From positions 1 through 5,712 of the forward strand of contig PBHA01000001.1 of the NCBI GenBank assembly GCA_002719425.1: a stretch of DNA of 5,712 nucleotides, written 5' to 3'. The notes under the pieces were generated by a model. That model was not told where the DNA came from, ran no database searches, and saw nothing but the letters and a program-made list of their open reading frames with translations. The DNA comes from Chloroflexota bacterium (lineage in GTDB: Bacteria > Chloroflexota > Dehalococcoidia > UBA1151 > TMED-70). Made by a program: the position numbers and the translations under genes. Shown in pieces: positions 1 through 5,244 of this stretch (positions are counted from its first letter, which is position 1; every line of letters starts with the position of its first letter).

Positions 1-116
1 GATGTTTCTAAATAAGGGACAGCTAATGTAATAATTACTAAAAATAATATAAAAAATAAAAAGCTTGAGATGGGATGTTTTTTAATTCTTTCTTTTATTT
101 TTTTTAAATAATTCAT
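1..116 (-). CDS. N-terminus of an unknown membrane-anchored protein (partial, runs off the left edge)
   Basis: An open frame begins with ATG at 116 and continues without a stop to the window edge, giving 38 complete codons. The protein starts with a basic segment (MNYLKKIKERIKKH) followed by a strongly hydrophobic stretch at about residues 16-36 (rich in F, L, I, V). This is the pattern of a signal anchor or first transmembrane helix with the N-terminus inside. The ATG lies 2 nt after the TAA stop of the upstream membrane-protein gene, and only a weak AAAGAA stands before it, so translational coupling is likely. I do not recognise the family and 38 residues are too few to assign a function. 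The start and strand are supported by the hydrophobic pattern and by continuity with the upstream gene. Confidence 0.6.
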   Translation of the reverse strand, partial: MNYLKKIKERIKKHPISSFLFFILFLVIITLAVPYLET

Positions 117-118
117 AA

Positions 119-571
119 TTATTCTTTTTTATCAAAAAATTTATTGAGGTAATTTATAGCGAAAACATAACCCAAAATTTCTAATAGGATTCTAATAATT
201 AATTCAAAATCATTATATGAATTACCTTCATCAGAATAATTTATTCTAAGAGTTATGTAATTTGTATGAATAATAGCAACCATCCATAACCAATAAATTA
301 TTCTTTTAGAATTTAATTTATTAAATCTTTGATAAGAAAGTCTAAAACAAAAAGCAAGGGAAATAGATTTAAAAACTGGTGAGAAAAAAATCGAATAAAC
401 TATTGATGAGTCAAAAATCCAACCTATTAGATTTCCTATTGTAATAGAAAAAATATTATTGATTATTATCGTTATTAAAAGAGATATAACAAATGAAAAA
501 ACATAATTTTTCTTTGAAGGAATATTGATTTTTTTGATATTCTTTTCTAAATTGTCTTCAATTTTATTCAT
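119..571 (-). CDS. Hypothetical four-helix integral membrane protein
   Basis: A 150-residue protein of unknown family. The first 21 residues are charged and Lys/Asn-rich. Hydrophobic segments that look like transmembrane helices lie at about residues 22-42, 55-77, 90-109 and 121-143, and the tail is short and charged (FFDKKE). A conserved-looking patch of Arg, Tyr and Lys lies between helices 2 and 3 (residues 77-90). No enzymatic motif is visible. It is followed after 2 nt by the start of another membrane protein, so the two probably form an operon and perhaps a complex. It is divergent from the FAH-fold gene, with 58 bp between the start codons. The Shine-Dalgarno is weak (AAGAA). The sequence looks more AT-rich than the metabolic genes to the right, which could mean relaxed constraint or simply a membrane composition. 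Coding status is likely; function is unknown. Confidence 0.7.
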   Translation of the reverse strand: MNKIEDNLEKNIKKINIPSKKNYVFSFVISLLITIIINNIFSITIGNLIGWIFDSSIVYSIFFSPVFKSISLAFCFRLSYQRFNKLNSKRIIYWLWMVAIIHTNYITLRINYSDEGNSYNDFELIIRILLEILGYVFAINYLNKFFDKKE

Positions 572-578
572 AATTCTT

Positions 579-596
579 ATACTGTAATATCTGTAT
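579..596. promoter_or_regulatory. Imperfect palindrome in the divergent spacer (weak operator candidate)
   Basis: The 58-bp spacer between the divergent starts at 571 and 630 contains ATACTG...CTGTAT, an 18-bp imperfect palindrome in which 12 of 18 positions are symmetric. On the minus strand it reads as two TACAG units 9 nt apart. Divergent promoters for the membrane-protein operon and the FAH-fold gene must lie in or near this spacer, but I could not find a convincing -35/-10 pair. The call is speculative, because such short symmetry is common in AT-rich DNA. Confidence 0.2.
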
Positions 597-629
597 CCAC
601 ATAAAGGATATAGAATTTTTAGAGGTTTT

Positions 630-1550
630 ATGAAATATTACAGAATTTTAGAAGAGTTTGGGGACAAACATCTTTGTGTTCAAACTAATGAAAAAGAAAT
701 CGTTTCTTTGACTAGTATCAATGATCTGGTTTCAGATTACAAATCATTGCTTGAAACAAGTAATATTACGGGATTAAAAGTTGATGAGATTACTAAAGAT
801 TTACTTAAATCTAAGCAGGGTAGATCATTTGATTTAAATAAGCTAATTGATGATTCTATCAATAAAAAAGGATCAGCTAGAATTATTAAGCCAATTGAAC
901 CTGATGAAATGTGGGCAGAAGGCTTTGGGAATCGATTGATACTTACTGAGGATCAAATTAGAGAATCTTCTGATGATTCTCTAATTCCATTTCAAAATCC
1001 AAATATTTCAACTTTATTATACAAAGGTTCTAATAATAGATTAGTTGGACCCTATGAGAATATAGGAGTTAGATCAGATACCGAAAAAACTATTTCAGAA
1101 GGAGAAATTATATTTATAATTTATAAAGGTAAATTTGTTGGTATTTCTGTAGGAAATGAGGTTGCAGGGAACTTAAGAGCTCAATCTCAATTTTGGGTTT
1201 CTCCATCAAAAGTGTTCAAGGGGTGCGCCTCAATAGGACCATGTATTTTATCAATGGAAGATGAAGAAGAAAATTCTATGCCAATCAGACTTAAATTAGA
1301 AATAAATCAGTATAGAAATAATAAATTGATCGCTGAAGGGTCAATAATTTCAGATTTCAAGTTATCTCCAAATGATATTGTTTCTGCTACCACAGCTCAT
1401 GATTCACCTCCAGACTTAGTGATTCAATATTCAGGTGGTTTTGCGATTGCAAGAAAAGATGAAGATATAATTCCATTAGAGGATGGTGACACTGTAAAGA
1501 TTGATCTTGAGAATGTTGGTTTTGTACAAAATAAAGTAGAGATAGTTTAG
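630..1550 (+). CDS. FAH-superfamily protein, 2-keto-3-deoxy-D-arabinonate dehydratase-like
   Basis: This is a 306-residue protein of the fumarylacetoacetate hydrolase superfamily, whose members bind Mg2+ or Mn2+ and act on 2-keto acids. Its closest pattern is the 2-keto-3-deoxy-D-arabinonate dehydratase (KdaD) type, at that family's usual length of about 300. Visible landmarks are PxEPDEMWAEG at 88-98 (family: EVWAAG), an LVGP...IGVRSD block at 138-150, an acidic E157-x-E159 pair, GNEV at 175-178, and SPSKVF followed by CASIGP at 191-204 (family: PQAKVY...ALGP). These place the metal ligands at E157, E159 and E177. The third ligand is normally Asp in a GNDV motif, so Glu there is unusual. The usual C-terminal TGTG loop is absent: the matching stretch is IARKDEDIIPLEDGD at 273-287. 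Substrate is therefore uncertain; an altered or lost activity is possible. The start is preceded by AGAGG at 621-625, only 4 nt away. The stop overlaps the convergent SDR gene by 4 bp. Confidence 0.85.
   Translation: MKYYRILEEFGDKHLCVQTNEKEIVSLTSINDLVSDYKSLLETSNITGLKVDEITKDLLKSKQGRSFDLNKLIDDSINKKGSARIIKPIEPDEMWAEGFGNRLILTEDQIRESSDDSLIPFQNPNISTLLYKGSNNRLVGPYENIGVRSDTEKTISEGEIIFIIYKGKFVGISVGNEVAGNLRAQSQFWVSPSKVFKGCASIGPCILSMEDEEENSMPIRLKLEINQYRNNKLIAEGSIISDFKLSPNDIVSATTAHDSPPDLVIQYSGGFAIARKDEDIIPLEDGDTVKIDLENVGFVQNKVEIV
956..986. repeat. Perfect 12-bp inverted repeat with 7-nt loop inside the FAH-fold gene
   Basis: The left arm AATTAGAGAATC (956-967) and the right arm GATTCTCTAATT (975-986) are exact reverse complements, separated by the 7-nt loop TTCTGAT. 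In the mRNA this would form a stable stem-loop within codons 109-119, which encode the polar run QIRESSDDSLI. No T-run follows on the plus strand, so it is not a canonical intrinsic terminator for the gene. On the minus strand only TTTGAT follows. The segment lies between two family-conserved blocks (MWAEG and LVGP), where the protein can tolerate variation. Chance occurrence cannot be excluded. Confidence 0.6.
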
Positions 1551-2437
1551 AAGATTTTTCTATCTAATAATAATTTTTTACTAAGATCGAAAAGTTCCTT
1601 TTGATCATCTTCATTATATGAGTATTCATGGGAATCACTTATTTTTCTTTCGTCAAAATATTTACCAGTAAGATTTTCATCATTAACTTTTTCAACTACA
1701 TATAAAATATTTTTTGCGCCTTCTTTTGAGCTTCTAAAAAACAGCTTAAATAGAGGAGTAAGTAATTTACCAAAAATTCCATTTTCAAATATAACATTAC
1801 TTCCTAATAAACCCGGATGAATTGAATTTATGTTTATTCCATTGAGAGATTTTGATCTGTAGTATGACCACATTATTTGAGCCATTTTACTCCTTGAATA
1901 GAATAAACTTGTAAAACCTCTGAATTTTTCATTTTCATAATTTATATCTTTGAAATTCATTTTTCCAACCAATTTTTTATACTTGATTGAATCTAGACTA
2001 TTGATTGAAGAATTTGGATTATGTGCTACTGATGAAACATTAATTATTTGAGAATTTTCACCTAAGATGTTTTTTTCTAATAATTTTTCAGTTATATAAA
2101 AGTGAGATAAATAATTTATTTGAAAAGATCTTTCTATTCCGTCCTTTGTCTTATCATAAGAGAAATATACTTTACCTGCATTATTTATAATACAATCTAT
2201 TTTTTTTGTATTTTTTATTAATTCTTCTGTTGCTTTTTTAACTGTCTTAAGATCACTAAAATCACAGATATAGTACTGACTTATTACATTATATTTTTCA
2301 TTTAGTAGATTATTTAATTCAAATGATTTTTTCTCGTTTCTAGCTAAAAAAATTATGTTATTCTTTCTCTCTGCTAAAAGTTTAATAACCTCATAACCTA
2401 TCCCAGATGTGGCTCCAGTAACTAGTATATTTTTCAT
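1547..2437 (-). CDS. Short-chain dehydrogenase/reductase, retinol-dehydrogenase-like
   Basis: This is a 296-residue classical-type SDR oxidoreductase with a Rossmann fold. The cofactor motif TGATSGIG lies at residues 7-14. NNAG is at 85-88, the catalytic Ser at 135/136 (INVSS), and the YxxxK pair is Y180/K184 in YSRSK, followed by HPG at 207-209. Arg33 and nearby lysines after strand 2 (LARNEKK) suggest NADP(H) rather than NAD(H). The INVSSVAH segment, the long region before YSRSK, and GKYF near 258-261 resemble the retinol dehydrogenase/WW-domain-oxidoreductase group. In bacteria this group is mostly uncharacterised, so the substrate is unknown. The protein should be cytoplasmic. Its ATG directly abuts the TAA of the serine hydrolase gene with no Shine-Dalgarno, so translation is probably by reinitiation. 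It is last in the four-gene operon, and its stop overlaps the convergent FAH-fold gene. Confidence 0.92.
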   Translation of the reverse strand: MKNILVTGATSGIGYEVIKLLAERKNNIIFLARNEKKSFELNNLLNEKYNVISQYYICDFSDLKTVKKATEELIKNTKKIDCIINNAGKVYFSYDKTKDGIERSFQINYLSHFYITEKLLEKNILGENSQIINVSSVAHNPNSSINSLDSIKYKKLVGKMNFKDINYENEKFRGFTSLFYSRSKMAQIMWSYYRSKSLNGININSIHPGLLGSNVIFENGIFGKLLTPLFKLFFRSSKEGAKNILYVVEKVNDENLTGKYFDERKISDSHEYSYNEDDQKELFDLSKKLLLDRKIF

Positions 2438-3643
2438 TTATATTAGTGCTTGATAAACTAGAGTTCTTAGGTCTTCTCTTAAGTTTTGACTTAATGGGTT
2501 GCCTAGCATTTGAGTCATAAAAACAACACTGATTTTTTCTCTAGGATCAACCCAGAAAAGGGTTGAGGCTGCGCCTCCCCATGAAAATTCATCTTTTGAT
2601 CTTAAGCTCATATTCTTAATAGGGTCTATTACTATTGAGCCCCCAAGACTAAACCCTACTCCTTTACCAATATTAGTACCCCATTTTCCTTTGGCTATAT
2701 CGTACAAATCAACATCTTTTTCTAAATGATTAGACATCATGAAACTTGCTGTACGTGAACCAATGATATTTACATCATTAAGTGTCCCTTTATTTTGTAG
2801 TAATTCACAGAATTTCATATAATCATCAATTGTAGATAATAGTCCACCACCTCCTGAATAGCATGAAGGTTTTTCTATATATGAACTCTTTTCAAAATCA
2901 TCCTCAACAATATATCTGTCATTAGTTTGATCGTATATATAACAATTTGCTAATCTACTAATTTTATTTTCTGGGATTTGAAAAAAAGTATCTTTCATTC
3001 CTAAAGGATCAAATATTTTTTCTTTGAAATAATCTTCAAGAGATTTTCCAGTGACTCGCTCAATTATAAATCCCAAAATATCTGTAGAAATTGAATAATT
3101 AAAGTATTCTCCAGGGGAAAAAGCTAAAGGTATATCAGCTAACTTTTTAATGTATTGGTCAGCTGTAAGTTTTTCTTTTGATCTAGCTATCTTAATTTCT
3201 TCTTTTAGATATATTTTTTGAACGAATGAAGTCTCTTCAAAATCATGAGTCAAACCAGATCTATGCATTAAGAGATCTTTTACTTTCATTTTTCTTTTAG
3301 GAGGCTCAGTAATTAAGTTCTCAAAGCTTCCTGATTGATAAACACTTAAGTTTTTCCATTCGGGAATAAATTTTTCAACATCATCATTTATGTTTATTAG
3401 ACCTTGCTCTAACAAGATCATAATACAGATACTTGTTATTGGTTTGGTCATAGAATAAATTCTGAAAATTGTATCCCGACTTATTTTTCTTTCTCTATTT
3501 ACATCTATAAGTCCTGACTCAAAATAATAAATTTCTTTATTATCTTGCTGAATTAAAATTGAATAACCAGGAATATTATTCGGTACATAAGAATTATTTA
3601 AGGAATTTCCTAAGAATTCTAATTTTTTTTTTGACAAGTTCAT
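2438..3643 (-). CDS. Serine hydrolase, class C beta-lactamase / family VIII esterase type
   Basis: This 401-residue protein has the beta-lactamase/penicillin-binding transpeptidase-like fold. The nucleophile motif SxxK is S64-M-T-K67. The second motif is Y183-S184 in FNYSIS, and LLMHRSGL at 125-131 is the conserved loop of the family. The third motif is W355-G-G rather than the KTG of true beta-lactamases. SMTK with YS and WGG is the signature of family VIII carboxylesterases (EstB type), so an esterase acting on small or aromatic esters is more likely than antibiotic resistance. No signal peptide is visible: the N-terminus is polar (MNLSKKKLEF), which suggests a cytoplasmic enzyme. The gene starts 3 nt after the DUF805 stop without a clear Shine-Dalgarno and abuts the SDR start, so these genes are co-translated. 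Pairing of an esterase with an SDR is compatible with stepwise breakdown of an ester and its alcohol, but that is inference. Confidence 0.93.
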   Translation of the reverse strand: MNLSKKKLEFLGNSLNNSYVPNNIPGYSILIQQDNKEIYYFESGLIDVNRERKISRDTIFRIYSMTKPITSICIMILLEQGLININDDVEKFIPEWKNLSVYQSGSFENLITEPPKRKMKVKDLLMHRSGLTHDFEETSFVQKIYLKEEIKIARSKEKLTADQYIKKLADIPLAFSPGEYFNYSISTDILGFIIERVTGKSLEDYFKEKIFDPLGMKDTFFQIPENKISRLANCYIYDQTNDRYIVEDDFEKSSYIEKPSCYSGGGGLLSTIDDYMKFCELLQNKGTLNDVNIIGSRTASFMMSNHLEKDVDLYDIAKGKWGTNIGKGVGFSLGGSIVIDPIKNMSLRSKDEFSWGGAASTLFWVDPREKISVVFMTQMLGNPLSQNLREDLRTLVYQALI

Positions 3644-3646
3644 ATA

Positions 3647-4018
3647 TTAATCTAGAGGTTCAGCTCCAAACCTGTTATTTTCATTCTTTGATGCTGAAGC
3701 AAGCCATATAACTAAAGGAATCCAACCTATAAAAATTACTATCCATAAGAGTTGCCACCAACCAGATCTATTTATGTCATGCAATCTTCTTGCACCAACT
3801 GCTAAGCTTGGTAAAAATGTAGCTAACTGAATCAAGGTAGTAAAAAGTCCGTTTCCTCCAATTGAACTATCAAGACCTAGGCTTGTATCAACCACTTGTC
3901 CCATTAAGCCAAGGATCGCGCAAAAAAGAAAAAACCACCAAAACTCAGCTCTTTTTGATCTACCTGTAAAAACTGCATAGAGCATAAAACATTTTATAAT
4001 CGCTATTCTAAAATTCAT
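3647..4018 (-). CDS. DUF805 inner-membrane protein (YhaH/YhaI-like)
   Basis: A 123-residue DUF805 protein of typical length. The family signatures are all present: FTGRSKRAEFWWF at 17-29, LPSLAVGARRLHDINRSGWW at 69-88, and the tail NRFGAEP at 115-121. Hydrophobic helices lie at about 27-45, 58-77 and 88-108. The family is widespread in bacterial inner membranes, and its function is not established. The start ATG at 4018 has a good Shine-Dalgarno, GAGAGG at 4025-4030, 6 nt upstream, inside the 3' end of the pterin dehydratase gene that it overlaps by 11 bp. The serine hydrolase begins 3 nt after its stop. It has its own strong ribosome binding site in a tightly packed operon, so it is probably well translated. 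The context gives no specific role. Confidence 0.93.
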   Translation of the reverse strand: MNFRIAIIKCFMLYAVFTGRSKRAEFWWFFLFCAILGLMGQVVDTSLGLDSSIGGNGLFTTLIQLATFLPSLAVGARRLHDINRSGWWQLLWIVIFIGWIPLVIWLASASKNENNRFGAEPLD

Positions 4019-4271
4019 TCTTTTCCTCTCTCAATCCTTCTATTGAATCAGCCAGAGAATAATCGCTATCAGTTATAGCATTTTTATCATGACTCCAAAG
4101 TTCAAATTCAACAGTATTGTACACATTTTTTATAACTGGATGATGATCCATTGCATCCGCAATTTCAGCCACTTGATTGATAAAGTTTATTGCATCCATA
4201 AAACTGCTAAACTCATATTTTCTATATAATCTGTTATCTTTTATTTCCCAATTGTCTACAGGGTTGCTCAA
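4008..4271 (-). CDS. Pterin-4a-carbinolamine dehydratase (DCoH/PhhB family), TTG start
   Basis: This is a predicted 87-residue enzyme that dehydrates 4a-hydroxytetrahydrobiopterin to quinonoid dihydropterin, recycling the pterin cofactor after aromatic amino acid hydroxylation. With the TTG start the active-site motif is complete: D39-x3-H43-H44-P45-x5-Y51-x9-H61-x8-D70, the spacing expected of active family members. FxF and the helix ...FINQVAEIADAMDHHP are typical. I prefer the TTG at 4271 over the in-frame ATG at 4319. The TTG has AGGA (4280-4283) 8 nt upstream, and the extra 16 residues (rich in I, Y, K) match nothing in the family. The ATG would also sit back to back with the divergent aldolase start, with its ribosome binding site inside that gene. 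No phenylalanine hydroxylase gene is in the window, so the partner is unknown. It is first in a four-gene operon and overlaps DUF805 by 11 bp. Confidence 0.9.
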   Translation of the reverse strand: MSNPVDNWEIKDNRLYRKYEFSSFMDAINFINQVAEIADAMDHHPVIKNVYNTVEFELWSHDKNAITDSDYSLADSIEGLREEKNEF

Positions 4272-4280
4272 TTGTATAAT
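4252..4280 (+). promoter_or_regulatory. Sigma70-like promoter for the aldolase gene
   Basis: TTGTCT at 4252-4257 (four of six matches to TTGACA) is followed by an exact 17-bp spacer and a perfect TATAAT at 4275-4280. Transcription would start near 4287 and give a leader of about 34 nt with GAGG at 4310-4313, 7 nt before the ATG at 4321. The -35 lies inside the divergent pterin dehydratase gene, and the -10 overlaps its start-site region. Predicted from sequence only. Confidence 0.6.
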
Positions 4281-4292
4281 CCTTTTTATATT

Positions 4293-4307
4293 TATTATTA
4301 AATAATA
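4293..4307. promoter_or_regulatory. AT-only palindrome in the divergent spacer (possible operator)
   Basis: TATTATTAAATAATA is perfectly symmetric over 7-bp arms about one central base. It lies between the predicted start of transcription for the aldolase and its ribosome binding site, and also upstream of the minus-strand operon. A repressor bound here could affect both directions. Because it consists only of A and T in AT-rich DNA, chance is a serious alternative. Confidence 0.25.
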
Positions 4308-4320
4308 GTGAGGTTTCAAT

Positions 4321-5244
4321 ATGATAGCAAAAGATTTAGAAGATTATAAAGGTTTTTTTCCTGCTAATCCTACTCCGGTAATTGAAGGAGAAGGAGTAAA
4401 AGAGGATGCATTGAGAGCAATCCTAGAGTATAACATTCAAAATGGTGCAGGAGGTTTTTGGCTAGCAGGTACAACTGGAGAAGGGCCTATACTTTCTGAA
4501 AAACAGAGAAGAGAAACCGCAGAAATATCAGCGGATGTATGCAAAGGAAAAGTTAAGACTATAATGCATGTTGGAGGTATAACTACTGAACTTTCTATTG
4601 AAGGAGCAAAAGCCGCTAAAAAGTCAGGATGTGATGCTATCTGTTTGCTACCTCCATTTCTTTATCCTACTGATGAGCAAGGCGTTTTAGATTTTTATAA
4701 AGAAGTTTCTGATGCATGTGATAATCTCCCTTTCTTCGTCTATAATTTACCACAGATTACTGGTGTGGAATTTGTTCCTGGAAATGCATCCGCCCCCGGT
4801 CAGGTTTCTATGGATAAAGTAGTAGATCAAATTCCTAATGTTGCAGGATTAAAACATTCTGCTGCTAACCAAGCAATGATACCTGTTTTTAATAACATGG
4901 GACTGGCATGTTTTTCTGGGAATGGATTTCTTCCTCTTCCATCTTTAACTCTAGGAGCTGTAGGAACTGTAGACGCTCCTTTGTCAATAATCCCATCTGT
5001 TTACAATGCTTTGTATCAGGCATGGATAGCTGGAGATATTGATCTTGCTCAAGAAAAACAAAAAGAAGTTACAAAGAAAGTTAGTGTATTAAAATCTTAC
5101 AATTCTGCTGCAGATGCATCAAAAAATCTTTTATCTGAAATTTTAGAGATTGATTGTGGAAGATCTATTCAACCTAATAGAAGATTATTAGATAGTGAAG
5201 TTAAAGAATTAATTTCAAAAGCTAAAGAAGTTGGTTTGATCTAG
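4321..5244 (+). CDS. Class I aldolase/lyase of the DapA/NanA (DHDPS/NAL) superfamily
   Basis: This 307-residue TIM-barrel Schiff-base aldolase or lyase acts on a pyruvate-type 2-keto acid. GTTGEG at 50-55 binds the keto-acid carboxylate, Y141 in YNLP is the catalytic Tyr, and K178 in AGLKHSA is the Schiff-base Lys. True dihydrodipicolinate synthase has Arg in YNVPxRTG; here the position is I146 (YNLPQITG), so lysine biosynthesis is unlikely. The LPPFLYP segment at 110-116 resembles the N-acetylneuraminate lyase side (PFYYP), with a Leu replacing one Tyr. Candidate substrates are sialic acid-like or 2-keto-3-deoxy sugar acids; I cannot choose. Tyr-to-Lys spacing is 37 residues against 28 in E. 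coli DapA and NanA. The extra segment falls around FVPGNASAPGQV (151-162). The start is supported by GAGG 7 nt upstream and a strong promoter. The gene stands alone on its strand, and its stop overlaps ribH by 4 bp. Confidence 0.9.
   Translation: MIAKDLEDYKGFFPANPTPVIEGEGVKEDALRAILEYNIQNGAGGFWLAGTTGEGPILSEKQRRETAEISADVCKGKVKTIMHVGGITTELSIEGAKAAKKSGCDAICLLPPFLYPTDEQGVLDFYKEVSDACDNLPFFVYNLPQITGVEFVPGNASAPGQVSMDKVVDQIPNVAGLKHSAANQAMIPVFNNMGLACFSGNGFLPLPSLTLGAVGTVDAPLSIIPSVYNALYQAWIAGDIDLAQEKQKEVTKKVSVLKSYNSAADASKNLLSEILEIDCGRSIQPNRRLLDSEVKELISKAKEVGLI

Noticed and set aside
585..614. Plus-strand -10 candidates TAATAT and TATAGA upstream of the FAH-fold gene
   Set aside because: Neither has a recognisable -35 at a suitable distance, and such hexamers are expected often in this base composition.
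3622..3632. Long T-run that might end a minus- or plus-strand transcript
   Set aside because: It encodes the lysine run KKK near the start of the serine hydrolase, and no GC-rich stem stands beside it.
2438..3643. True class C beta-lactamase giving antibiotic resistance
   Set aside because: There is no signal peptide and no KTG motif. SMTK, YS and WGG fit family VIII esterases better.
4272..4319. N-terminal extension of the pterin dehydratase from ATG 4319
   Set aside because: The 16 added residues match nothing in the family, its ribosome binding site would lie inside the divergent aldolase gene, and the TTG at 4271 has a well-spaced AGGA.
4292..4319. Minus-strand promoter TTGAAA (4314-4319) with TAATAA (4292-4297) for the dehydratase operon
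   Set aside because: The -10 is a poor match and the spacer is 16 bp. Transcription would start almost at the ribosome binding site. It is possible, but too weak to list as a feature.
4321..5244. Dihydrodipicolinate synthase (dapA) of lysine biosynthesis
   Set aside because: The diagnostic Arg after YNxP is replaced by Ile146, and the PYYN segment is replaced by PFLYP.
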